From the NCBI GenBank assembly GCA_028015205.1, contig CM051516.1:37524230-37588229 (forward strand): DNA of 64,000 bases, given 5' to 3'. The DNA comes from Mytilisepta virgata (lineage: Eukaryota; Mollusca; Bivalvia; Mytilida; Mytilidae). The notes beneath the pieces were generated by a model. That model worked only from the letters and a program-made list of their open reading frames with translations, made no database searches and was not told where the DNA came from. This document shows positions 32,219 to 43,893 of this stretch, piece by piece (positions within the stretch are counted from its first letter, which is position 1; the number at the start of each line of letters is the position of its first letter). A program made the translations under genes and the position numbers.

Positions 32219-34505
32219 CTGTTAGTGTATTGATTTCATGTTTCACTGAATTGAATTAGTAGATAAATAAGTCGAGCAGATCTTAAAACTACTATGACAA
32301 ATTATTAATACAAAAATTACATTATTTGTACTATTTTTATGTAAAAATTTTGTTTTATATACATTAATCGTCTGTTTATTTACAAAACTACAGTTAAAAT
32401 GTATAACGTAAACATTTAAAATGCCTGTACTCGATTTGCACATTCCATAGACAGCACATAAACGAAAATGCAAACTCTAATGAAATACTGCATATCGCCG
32501 AATCACTACACAAATATCAAAATTTAGAAATAATTAGCACAGACAACTATAAACAAATATTCACGATCCAAGATACAGGACAGTTGAGTTTTCTCTTTTT
32601 GCACCCCCTAAGGAATATGCCCACATGGGTCACATGAATATTCCGATGCCAAGTTTGGATATAATGTGAGTTGTGGTGCAAGTTACAACATTCTGTCCCT
32701 GATTTCATTAGTTTTGGATTTCTGGAACATATTTTCTCGCCTCAGCATAAATATCGAAATTCCCAAGCCATCAGCTCCGGCAACTCTTATAATGCTAATT
32801 ACGCACAGAATTTCATTGTCTTATCTGACTTATTGTAAGAGAAGTTCTTAAGCAGATATAATAATGTGAATTTTGATTCAAGTTTCAACCTTCTACTCCT
32901 AGTAGTTTAGAAGATTTTGTTGACTTAAGAAATTCGCTTTCGCCAATTATTCTTATCTTAGGCGAATATCAAAATTCAAATCCATACGACACAGTCTAGT
33001 TTGTTGGCCTAATGGTTTCAGACAAGAAGACCCTTAAGTAAATTTTAATGCTTGTATTGCAACGATCATTATGCTAGAAATCTTTAATGTCGAGCGAGGT
33101 CATCGGATATTATTATGAAAGAAGATCATCTAAGGACCATTGCTTCCAAGTTTTGTTCCAATTGGCCCAGCGGTTTCAGAGGAGAAGGTCTTTAAAGGAA
33201 AGTTTTCGATGACGGACGATGACGGACGGACGCTAATTGATGGCAATAGCTAAAACTAAATTTTACCATTTAAAAAAAATGTAGGTTTTACAAAAAAAAA
33301 ATACAAAAATTAAAATGAATAAAAGAATTAAATCATTACCGTATATTATGGTTCTATGTGGGGGTAAATATTAAAAAAAATATTGAACCTCATGAAATAT
33401 CTTTAATATTCCATTTTGTATCATGCTTATAGATCTAGATTTTGTTTTCAACCAATGCATGATTTTTTACCTTTTCTATGCTTAAGTCAGGACTTTAAAA
33501 TGCTAAAGTTTACACCAAGTCACTTATGATTTCTACCGAGATGAAATAAAAAGAGAAAAAATTAAAGGATGACAAGTCTTAACTAAACATTCCCCAAGGG
33601 ACATATATGTGATAAATTTTTTTTTCTATTCTTACTAATCAACTTACCATAAATGATATAGAAAATATTAATTTTATTTCTTCCATTCTGTATTTCCTTA
33701 TCCTGATTTTAGATATACAATGGAGTACAAGGAAGTTTTCTTGCATAATGATCGTTGTGATTCAAGCTATTTAATTTTCTATTTTAAGAATAGGTTAAGG
33801 TTCAGGCTTATGACAGCGACGAGTTGAAAGTACAATTCCTTTTTCATAGGATCGTTTTAGACCATGTTAAAAGAATGAAATAGACGCCGTCTAAGTGACT
33901 GCTAACCGGATGTTTAGATAACCCGCTCGAACTCAAGCCGTTCATAACTAAACTAATAACCGGAAAGATGGAAAATGTTCGATCTTTCAAGACACAAGTT
34001 TATTTTCATTTCGTCGAAACATTTTGGCGACCCCTTATTAGAGTTGCTTCCCCTTGAACAGTTAAAGGAACACCTTAATTGTTAAAAGTCATGAACGGAT
34101 AGTTGTAGAGACTTGGGACTTCCACCAATAACCGTCATAGCTCATCACCTTGAAATTTACCTTAAATGCAAAGGTCAAGGTCAAACTTTACTCTGACCTT
34201 AAACCTTGTTATCGTTCCGTTTCGGAGACCGTAAAATATAGCTGATTAAATGTATTGAGAAAAATGTTCATCTTGTCAAGACGCAACTTTGTCGTGAGAC
34301 TTTCAGACTTTGAGACTTTTATTTCACTAAAGCCCTTAAACATGGGGTATGTTAGTCTAATAACTAATGAATTGGAAAAATTAACATATATACATGTACA
34401 GAGATCTTAATATGACTAGAGCAATGTAAAATTTGAGATCAAACTATTGTGAGCATGCACACAAACAATATATAATGGAATTAAATAATGTATATAATGG
34501 AAGTT

Positions 34506-35216
34506 TCAAGTATTAAAAGTTTTCAAAACAATTTTATCGAATCTTGCTAATCCAAACAATGTATAGGCATCAAAGGTACACAGAATTTCTTCAAATGATA
34601 TAGTATTCGGGTTCATATGTATGTTACTAGGCAAAAATGTCTTCCTTTCACTTTTAACATAATAACATTTAAACAGGTAGTGAAAAACATCACCAATTTC
34701 TTTATTATTACAGAGATTACAAAATCTTTCAGATCTATCAATGTTGAAAAATCTACCACTTTCAATAGGTAAATTGTTACTAACACAACGAAATTTACAC
34801 AAATACAACCGAAGGTCAGATGGTAATACAATAAGATAATTCTCAAAACCAAACACAGTTTTGTATACATTCTATAATTCAGACATTTGGCAGAATTCAT
34901 GACATTTACCTTCCAATTTTCTATAAACTTATCAAGTAAAGTTTTCTTTACAAACATACTTATATTATTTGATTTGTCAACATGTCGAGTATCCCACATT
35001 AAATATAAACCATAATCAGTTAAAGTATTTTTAATTTTCATCAGCCATTTAGAGTGAAAAAAACCTCTTAATTTAAGCTTAGATAAAATTGAATACAATG
35101 TATATGCATTTTTTTTCTTTTTTTACCACATAATTCGTTTCCAAAAGCCAACCATTATTGCTTTTACAATAATATTTAAAGCAGTCCTACCTAACTCTCC
35201 ATAAAGAGGAAAAATA
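34506..35216 (-). pseudogene. LINE C-terminal domain remnant
   Basis: It resumes with YGELGRTALN after the Penelope-like insert, then AYTLYSILSKLKLRGFFHS, and ends in CNLCNNKEIGDVFHYLFKC, a Cys/His block common at LINE C-termini, and FDKIVLK. Two overlapping frames (35098-34613 and 34856-34506) show a frame break near 34860. Confidence 0.78.
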
Positions 35217-36126
35217 TACCTAAGGAGCAATACAAAATAGGCGGCATATGCAGGCGATGTTGGTATATTGCTACTCAAGAATAGAAAATTAACAATAGGA
35301 AAGTCGAAGTTATCACGTTTGTCATAAAGGTTTGTCTTCAGATGTCCCTCATTGTCTATTTCGAGAAACAAATCCAAATATGAAGCGGACTTTGATATAT
35401 CTGTAGTATCCTTAATTTCGAGCTCACTGGGGTAGATGAGATGTAGAAAGTCTTGGAATTTATCGCTATTTAACGACAACACGTCACCTATATAACGAAA
35501 AGTGAAATTAAAGGATTGGGCTAGTTTCTTTTTGTTTTCACGTAGAACACCTTGAATGAAGTCCGCTTCATATGAGTACAGAAATAGATCGGCAAAGAGA
35601 GGAGTACAGTTGGTTCCCATTGGAATGCCGATTGTTTGTCGAAAAATTCGACCGCCAAATTCAATAAATATGTTGTCTATGGGAAAATCTAACATGTTTG
35701 TAAATTCATCTTCAGAATACTTTTTGTCAGAATCAGAGTGGTTCTTAACGAAATAAGCCTTTTCTCTACCTAAAACTAGAAATTTATACCTGCTTGTGCC
35801 ATTTTACTTGAAAAAACACTGATGAACTAGTTGTTCCAATCCATATTTTAATTTAGAATGTGGTATGGTGGTATAAAGTGTAGAGATGTCAAATGTTTTA
35901 TACTGTTTGCCAAAGATTTTGATTTTAGATATCGTAGTAAAGTTTTTGAGTTTTTAAGAACCACATCTGATTGACGCAACAGGTGGAATATGATGTTTCA
36001 CAGGAGTAATTCTGAAGGCCTTCTTTAATACATGTCAATATGAGTGTTAAAATCTTTGAAAGAGGTTTCGTAGAGCAATTAGCTGACCCACAAATGTACC
36101 TTTGTTTAAATGGATTCTTGTGTAGT
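35210..36126 (-). mobile_element. Penelope-like element fragment nested in the LINE
   Basis: The coding remnant runs from NPFKQRYICGSANCSTK through KEGLQNYS, then TFDISTLYTTIPHSKLK (motif A), a frame open from 35695 with RQTIGIPMGTNCTPLFADLF (motif B) and FRYIGDVLSLN (motif C), to NFDFPIVNF. These are Penelope-like RT signatures. The usual YIDD is YIGD here, so a catalytic aspartate is lost. The coding part stops at about 35245 and jumps to the 3'-terminal sequence TTGCTCCTTAGGTATATTT shared with the 1.7-kb copy, implying an internal deletion. Confidence 0.85.
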
Positions 36127-36880
36127 CATACAATGAGAAGTTGTCTTCTTAAGTTTCAAAATTGTTTTACAAAATTGCATATAAAAGATTCTAAAATGTT
36201 ACAATTTTCATAACCCCACACTTCTACCCCATACAATAATATTGGGGCAACCATTGCATCAAATAGTTCTAATTGCATATCAATAGGTAAGTCAAATTTT
36301 CTGAGTTTTCTTATAAAAATTTACATACATGTATTTCTTCTAGCTTGTTGCACAAGATGTGATTTAGCATCATTAAAGTTACCCTTACTCGAAAAAATAA
36401 TACCAAGACACTGAAAATTCTTTACAATATCTAGATTTTCATCATAACACTTAAAACTGATATTGTTCAAGTTAACATTTGAACGAGAGAATATAACAAC
36501 TTTAGTCTTACTTGAATTTACCTGCATATTCCAAATCTTACAATATAAGTAAATAGCATTAATCGAAGCTTGTAGCTCTGCTGCTGACTCAGCTAAAATT
36601 AGTGTCATCAGCATACAATAACAAATACAAACGAAAGTATACAGTAGCATCATCAGTACCAAGTAGATATGCAGCGGTGCTCATATCAACAAGACCATTG
36701 TAAGCATGTTAAATTCAACTAACTCATTTAAGAAGATAGCAAAAAGCACAGGGGATAAATTTTCGCCCTGACGGACACCAATATTTGAACTAAAAAAGTT
36801 AGAACATGAGCTACCTTGTCTTACACAAGACTTTGCATTATTATACATACTTTGTATTATTTTCAACATTTTACCATCAG
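35862..36880 (-). repeat. Partner arm of the ~1.02-kb inverted repeat
   Basis: It pairs with 41795-42814 across a 4.9-kb spacer that contains the rest of the LINE 5' half and the Tc1 element. Confidence 0.88.
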
Positions 36881-38097
36881 CAGTATGTTTCAACAATTGA
36901 TACCGTAAATATCTTCTATTTACAGTATCAAATGCTTTGCGATAATCAACAAAAGCACAGAATAATGTTCTACCTCTGTGTAAATATAAATCAATTAAAC
37001 ATTTCAAATTAAATATATGATCTGTGGAGCTATAGCCCTTTTTAAATCCTGCTTGTTCTTCATATAATAAACCATAATTTTCTAAATACTTATGTAATAT
37101 ATTGTTTAAAATACAAGTAAACAGCTTGGAATAACAACTTAGTATTGTAATACCACGATAATTATCCACGTCTTTTGGATTACCTTTATTTTTATATATT
37201 AGACATATATATCCTTCAGGCCAGCTGTCAGGAATACAACCACTTTGAAAAACAAGGTTAAATATTTTGAAAAATACAGGCATAAGCTTGTCAGCAGCAT
37301 TTAAAAAAAATGAATTTCAAATAAAATCACCACCACACGCTTTATTATTTTTCAAAGATTTAATAGCATGTACTACTTTAGTTTTAGTATTGGCCTGTTT
37401 CAACTCAACATTATATTCAGAAATATTAATATTCACAATACCATTGTCTTCTTCATCTAAAGTATTTATATTTGTGAAATGATCATGAAACGTTTCAAGA
37501 ACATTTTTTAATAATGACCAGTACGCTTTTGAGTCAGTATTACGTAAATTCATAAGGTTACTAATAACAGAGTTTTGATACTCTCTAAACTGCTTATTAA
37601 TAGTACGTTTATATTCTCTACTATTACATAATAAATCTTCTTTAGCATGTTTAGTTTCAGCCCTTTCCAACCCCCAGTAAAGAGTTCAAGCAGCATGTTT
37701 TATTATTGCATTATAATTTGTAACTACCTGGTTAACTGTATAAATATCTACTTCATTTACATCCATATTATCACGATTGAATAGTAGTTCATTTATGTTA
37801 TGATCATTCAAACTGTCAACAAACAAATTAGCATTGTTATTTTTCCATTTGGCCATACATATAACAATATAATTATCATCATCATTTTTAGCAATATTTA
37901 TTATTGTTTATAGATACAGAGTTATCACAGGAGTATCAAAGTGCACAATAATAGTACAATGCATATCACTCAATATAGGATCAAATTTAGATACGTTAAA
38001 ATATGAGACACTATCAAATAAACATGGTGAGACAATAGCATAATCAATGGATGTGTTTTTAGTAGTCATCACTAATTCTACCACTTATAAATATATA
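36127..38097 (-). pseudogene. LINE endonuclease C-terminus, linker and reverse transcriptase remnant
   Basis: The endonuclease end reads SIDYAIVSPCLFDS and LSDMHC at 38050-37930. The linker at 37670-37317 has LKNNKACGGD. The RT shows DSWPEGYICLIYKNKGN, NYRGITI, AGFKKGYSS, FVDYRKAFD (motif A) and GVRQGENLSPVLF (motif B). Motif C YADD is intact at about 36620, but a frame change separates it from the following LILAESAAEL. The thumb continues to about 36170 (PIDMQLELFDAM, LLYGVEVWG). The match ends at the Penelope-like junction. Confidence 0.85.
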
Positions 38098-39628
38098 TTG
38101 AACCGCAAAAGAAACGTCGCACAAAATGACATGTTCACATACATTTATTTCAAAGTGACATTTATATATTTTAAATTAATTTTTACAAAATTTAATGAAT
38201 GATTTACAGTCGTTTGGTTACAATGTTCACAAAAACGTCACAATTGTCGCAACGTCACATGTTTTCAATGCTGTGCTCCCACGTCCGTTAATAACGTGTA
38301 TGTCCTCCACCGGCACCAATTACTGCGGCACATCTTCGGTACATGGAGTTGATGAGCCGATTAATAAACGCCATCGGAATACGTGCCCATACTCTCTGAA
38401 ACGCTTGTGAAAGTTCAGCTGCAGTTGTCGGACTTGGCTGCTCATTATTCTTTGAACTTCGTCCCATAAATGTTCAATAGGGTTTAAATCTGGACTCAAA
38501 GCCGGCCAATCCATAACATTAATGTTATTCTGCTGTAGGAAGTCTCTTGTGGCTCTTGCGGTATGCGCACGTGCATTGTCCTGTTGGAAAGTCTTGTTTT
38601 GATGACGTGCGAAATGGGGCTGAACATAGGGTGTCAAGACTTGGTCGATGTAACGGGCAGCTGTTACGCCATTTCCTCTGCCTGGGCCAAGGTTCTGAAA
38701 GATGACTGGACCAAGCTTAACGTTAAGGCCGATTCCACCCCATACCATGATGCTAAGTCCTCCCCACGCGTCTGTTTCCAGAATGCAGCTGTCTTCGTAA
38801 CGTTCCCCGCGTCTTCTCCACACTCTGGTTCTGCCATCGGCTGTTGAAATGCAGTAACGGCTTTCGTCAGAGAAGATGATGTTACGCCATTGTCGATTTC
38901 GCCAATTCTGTCGCTGAGTGGCCCACTGAAGACGAGCTTGACGGTGTCGAGGAGTAAGAATAGGTCCTCTTGCTGGACGGCGACATCTCATGTTTCTAGC
39001 AGCTAATCGCCGACGAACCGTATCATCACTTATGGGTCGTCCATGTGTTCCAACAGTGTTTCTGGCAGTTTCGGCAGCTGGGGTGAACCGATTCATCAAA
39101 TGGTGACGAACAATGCCTCTATTCTGTCTATGGGTAGTGACTTGGGGTCTACCACTCCGTGGACGGTCATTTGTGCTGTTTGTTGCATTGTACCGTGTCC
39201 GTAGACGTTCAATTGTTCGAACAGCACAGTTGAAGTCGTTGGCAATAACTCTGGCAGATTGCCCAGCATCCAATCGACCAATGGCCTGTTCTCTCTGTTG
39301 TGGAGTCAGACGTGGCATAGCTTCTGTGTCAACACTGATACTAACACTCTTTAATTTTCTCCGGCCTTTTATACCCATAAAGGAGCATGAATTTCACGAA
39401 CATTTAAGATTTAAGAAAAATTACCGCCAAGTGTGTCCCACGAACGGTTTTAGGTACGGTCGCTCTACGATATCAACTGAAAATTATTCAACCGAAAATT
39501 TAATTCACAGGTAATTTAATCTTACCTGGTGATGTAATCGTAATACTGATTATATAAAAATCATTAATTAATATTTATTTTGAATTTTGCTAACATTTTG
39601 AAAAAGCGACGTTTCTTTTGCGGTTCAG
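38098..39628 (-). mobile_element. Tc1-type DNA transposon, 1531 bp, with TIRs and TA duplication
   Basis: The terminal inverted repeats start TTGAACCGCAAAAGAAACGT at the left and, reversed, CTGAACCGCAAAAGAAACGT at the right. The match runs about 22 bp with one mismatch. TA dinucleotides flank both ends (38096-38097 and 39629-39630). It carries one transposase gene on the minus strand and sits in the endonuclease region of the older LINE. Confidence 0.93.
38320..39318 (-). pseudogene. Tc1-family transposase (DD34E), frameshifted near the C-terminus
   Basis: The start MPRLTPQQREQAIGRLDAG is taken at 39318. The upstream in-frame ATG at 39378 is possible, but MPRL fits family starts. A helix-turn-helix region with a GRP-type linker (DRPRSGRPQVTT) is followed by the catalytic triad: FSDESR (D1), FQQDNARAH (D2) and SPDLNPIEHLWD, with 34 residues between D2 and E, as in Tc1. 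Near 38447 the frame slips by one base: the open frame ends at 38320, while the adjacent frame continues as EQPSPTTAAELSQAFQRVW and ends at 38288. The catalytic core is intact but the native C-terminus is lost. Confidence 0.9.
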
Positions 39629-40439
39629 TATATATATATATATATATTTACATGTATTCCAGAATATCAATATTTATGTACGATAAATTTAACTTGCATG
39701 CATATTAAAATATTTCTGGATTGTTACATAATTATGTAGGAAACTGATCACTAATTATAACAAATGCTACCATATATAAGCTGCATCTGCACATACAAAC
39801 ATTATTTGTGCATTATGGAACGATTATGTAACTGAAGATATTTTTTAGAAATAACTAAAATGACCAGATCTGGTATATAATTTATCTCGGTATGTTGTGA
39901 TACGTTTTATTACATATGTATTAACCTCAAATAACAGTGTGATAATGTTGCAGTTATTTTGTCATTAAAACTGCATTATATTCGCCCATGAAAATCATTT
40001 ACAATTAACATGGTTTCGCAATCTCAAAGGGAGGGCACGGTTGTTAACTTTAACCCAAATGACATACTTATCGGCTGATATCCATTATGGCGACAGGGCA
40101 CGCCGAAAAAAAATTGTACCTGATTCAATAATTACTGCTCTCCTTCGACAATATCTCGTTGATATATATTATATTAAACTATGATTAATGCTAAAACGAT
40201 TAAATTCTATCAAGTATAATATATGTACCTTTTTGTGTTAAAATAGTTACCGATAACCTCTCATTTCCTTTTCGTCTAATTTCAACCTTTGACTGCTGAA
40301 GCTAATCAATATGCATCACCAAATCAGGGATCCATCCGCGTTTATTAATATATATTATTCTCGGTACAAAACATGTTGATCTATAAAAACATATCATAAT
40401 AAATATGTTCATGAAATTGTTTTGATCGCAAGATTCAAA

Positions 40440-41093
40440 TATATGAGTTGATAAAGAAATCTATTTTGCACTAGATAATATCAGCGTATTCACACAATAA
40501 AAAATGAGTAATTTCGTGTAAAAAACAACCCAGAGTACGACTGGTTTCTCTCTCTTCGAAGTGAACCAACCTAGTTTCTGGCGGAAGTTGATCAGTTTGC
40601 CGGTTAAGATTCAGGGCGATAGCTATACTACGGATAAAACTACAATACCACATGATTGTGCTTACATTTCTGACGAATTAAGGGTGGCAATTATTCAAAA
40701 CCAGGTACATTTATATCATCAAACTTGTCGATTTTTGTTTGCTTCGGTAAATCACAAAATATCAAACTCAGAGATATATTCAATGAAATCCGGGATTTTA
40801 ATTTCCACTTTTAACTGACTATTAACATTTATATTTTCCAATTTCGATTGAGACAAGATATTGTTACCTGCATAATTAAATTTACTTTCCAACGGCAATT
40901 CTGATACACACTACTTTATTCGATCACTGGATTTTCACTTTTAGATATTTTAACTTGCACATTTTGATTTGACTTTAAAACACAAACACTTTCTTCACTT
41001 GAAAATGAATTAGAAACTACAATACTGGTATCCGCTGAATTAATATCACTGGGAATATCGCAAAACATACCGCTTGAACTTCCTTGTTTCGGT
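40440..41093 (-). pseudogene. LINE N-terminal region and APE endonuclease remnant
   Basis: One frame gives a polar serine-rich stretch (SSSGMFCDIPSDINS, SFSSEES) to a stop at about 40930. A second frame then gives PDFIEYISEFDIL followed by FTEANK, the E-containing motif of APE-type LINE endonucleases, and later a degraded block with RQKCKH and VVLWVV. At least three frame changes or stops are needed. Confidence 0.5.
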
Positions 41094-41794
41094 GAAAGCA
41101 GTATATCGACTCCTTATAGAAGTTATTGGCCATTGCATATTTAACAGGACATGTATATAAATGGTCAAAACTCGTACACGGTTAGTCGTAGAGATTTGGG
41201 ACATGCACCAATGTTCATCGGAGATAAAAGGTTTGACACGGGAAAGACCTTGCAATTGTTCTCTGAACAATTTTCTTTCTACTTTATTTTGTGCAATTCT
41301 TTTCGCGTGTTATTTATTTGTTCCGTGGGATATTCTTATTTCGAAATTCTAGCACTTCTTCCACCTCCAGATATATATGTACAAATCAAGGCGTGCTCAG
41401 CCGAGATAGTGTATGCTTACCAAATTTATTAGAATATGATTTTCCAAAATTTTTGGCTTTATCCTTTTTTTCATTTCGGTATTTGAATATGTTATCCGAC
41501 ATATTGGGTTATCGTGACCGCTTTCAAGAGGTTAGGCCTTGAGTGCATCTGATTAGTCGTACATTTTAATTCGAAAAATACGGCTACTTGCATATTTTGT
41601 GGATTAAAATTGGTATAATATATATTTATAGATTTTTTGTTTGTTACTCGCATAATAAAGACTTGCATACCCGAAAGACTCGATTTTAAGACCTTCAAAT
41701 TAACACAGACTTCAATCAGCAATATATAAATGTAAAAACGTCGAAAGACAACACAATCGATCAGTTTTGATACAAAAGTATTTATTTCATGCTT

Positions 41795-42814
41795 CTGATG
41801 GTAAAATGTTGAAAATAATACAAAGTATGTATAATAATGCAAAGTCTTGTGCAAGACAAGGTAGCTCATGTTCTAACTTTTTTAGTTCAAATATTGGTGT
41901 CCGTCAGGGCGAAAATTTATCGCCTGTGCTTTTTGTTATCTTCTTAAATGAGTTAGTTGAATTTAACATGCTTACAATGGTCTTGTTGATATGAGCACCG
42001 CTGCATGTCTACTTGGTACTGATGATGCTACTGTATACTTTCGTTTGTATTTGTTATTGTATGCTGATGACACTAATTTTAGCTGAGTCAGCAGCAGAGC
42101 TACAAGCTTCGATTAATGCTATTTACTTATATTGTAAGATTTGGAAAATGCAGGTAAATTCAAGTAACACTAAAGTTGTTATATTCTCTCGTTCAAATGT
42201 TAACTTGAACAATATCAGTTTTAAGTATAATGATGAAAATCTAGATATTGTAAAGAATTTTCAGTATCTTGGTATTATTTTTTCGAGTAAGGGTAACTTT
42301 AATGATGCTAAATCACATCTTGTGCAACAAGCTATAAGACGTACATGTATGTAAATTTTTATAAGAAAACCCAGAAAATTTGACTTACCTATTGATATGC
42401 AATTAGAACTATTTGATGCAATGGTTGCCCCAATATTATTGTATGGGTTAGAAGTGTGGGGTTATGAGAATTGTAACATTTTAGAATCTTTTCATATGCA
42501 ATTTTGTAAAACAATTTTGAAACTTAAGAAGACAACTTCTCATTGTATGACTACACAAGAATCCATTTAAACAAAGGTACATTTCTGGGTCAGCTAATTG
42601 CTCTACGAAACCTCTTTCAAAGATTTTAACACTCATATTGACATGTATTAAAGAAGGCCTTCAGAATTATTCCTGTGAAACATCATATTCCACCTGTTGC
42701 GTCAATCAGATGTGGTTCTTAAAAACTCAAAAACTTTACTACGATATCTAAAATCAAAATCTTTGGCAAACAGTTTAAAACATTTGACATCTCTACACTC
42801 TATACTACCATATA
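41795..42814 (+). repeat. Inverted copy of LINE-RT plus Penelope-like junction, ~1.02 kb
   Basis: This is the reverse complement of 35862-36880 with high identity and at most small indels. It contains LINE RT motif B (GVRQGENLSP), YADD with the same frame break, the thumb, the identical LINE/Penelope junction (near 42549) and the Penelope segment up to motif A. Sharing an insertion junction means it arose by duplication and inversion of an already nested block. Confidence 0.9.
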
Positions 42815-43887
42815 TATAGTATACATTTACTGTATCTAATATTAGTATCTTTGGATTGTTATTTTGTCAAAAAGCTTTATGAATTCGATGGCTTGTGTTT
42901 GTACAAAACCATTGTATGTTCCTTTTCTTTTTTTCTTTTATAAATTTTCTCAATCATATCTTAAAATGTAATTGAATGTTATTAAGAAAAACTAAATTCG
43001 ACACCAATTGAAGACATATATAATTAAATTACTGAAATTAATTTTAAAATAAATTATATAGTAACCTCCATTTAAAGAAACATCCTGAAATATAAATAAG
43101 TCGAATTACTCAAAGCCGGATATTTGTCAAACTTACCGAACTCGATTTTATTTTTTTCTAAATACGAAAATAATGCTAGCTTTGTTCGTGTAGTTTTTAA
43201 ATGCGAAAGTAATTTATCGATTCCTAGCTTTGTATAAGAGTCCTAGAAATATCCTATTATAACCATGTGACATATCCCTGACCAGATACAACCACTAAAT
43301 AACTTCAGATACAAAGATTTAATTAAGTTGACAAAAGTAACCACAAAATAAATACAGTAGTCCCTACAATAAACATATAAAAAAGTTGACAACAGACAAA
43401 ATTCTCATATGAAATTATGCAATTACCTGTAAGATATAATACATCCCCCTGGGCCTGATGAATTACATGTTTCTTCTTTAAATTATCGAGTTTGTTCCAG
43501 TTTTAAGAAACTTCAAACGAGCTTGTTAAATAAAACTCTAACAGCATATATCTTATCAAGAGGTGGGCAATTATCTGGAAATTTTTCGAAACCGATGCAT
43601 CACCTGCCATTTATAAACACATTTCTAAATAAATTAAGAATAACTTGCAATGTCACATACTTTTTAGTTTTAAATGTTTTTGGTAAAAAAAATATATGTT
43701 TTTTATGAAACAGCTCATACGACAATATAATCCAAGGAATATATAAGGAGCCGTTAAAAGGACAGGGAACTGATAAAACGTATAAAAGATCAAAGTTTCA
43801 TAAAACTAAAGGTGAGCATTGACAAAGACAAAACAAGTAAAAATGACCACAAAGTTTCGGTCAACATGGCCTTGTTCACGAACAGCT
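42815..43887. other. Noncoding AT-rich DNA between inverted repeat and foldback
   Basis: Only the short segment shared with 3180-3217 is recognised. Confidence 0.4.
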
Positions 43888-43893
43888 ATTAAA

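Larger units (their letters stand above)
31683..34505. other. Noncoding DNA right of the Ngaro element
   Basis: Old dispersed repeats: 33125-33250 (TTGTTCCAATTGGCCCAG, GACGGACGATGACGGACGG) and 33960-34210 (CAAAGGTCAAGGTCAAAC), the latter similar to 8190-8240 and 41100-41240. The candidate exon at 32174 lies here. Confidence 0.4.
34506..41093 (-). mobile_element. Decayed endonuclease-type LINE, interrupted by a Tc1 element and a Penelope-like fragment
   Basis: Read on the minus strand, the pieces come in the order of one LINE polyprotein: a polar N-terminal part and the start of an APE-type endonuclease (41093-40440), the endonuclease C-terminus with SIDY and LSDMHC (38097-37917), a linker, RT (37283-36321), thumb, and a C-terminal domain (35216-34506). 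A Tc1 element sits in the endonuclease and a Penelope-like fragment between thumb and C-terminal domain. The region 39631-40440 lies in the expected endonuclease but I see no homology there. Multiple frame breaks make the copy dead. The clade (CR1/L2/Jockey-like) is not assigned. Confidence 0.75.

Noticed and set aside
40561..40818. Plus-strand ORF as a host exon
   Set aside because: The minus strand reads as LINE endonuclease remnant, and the possible acceptor here is weak.
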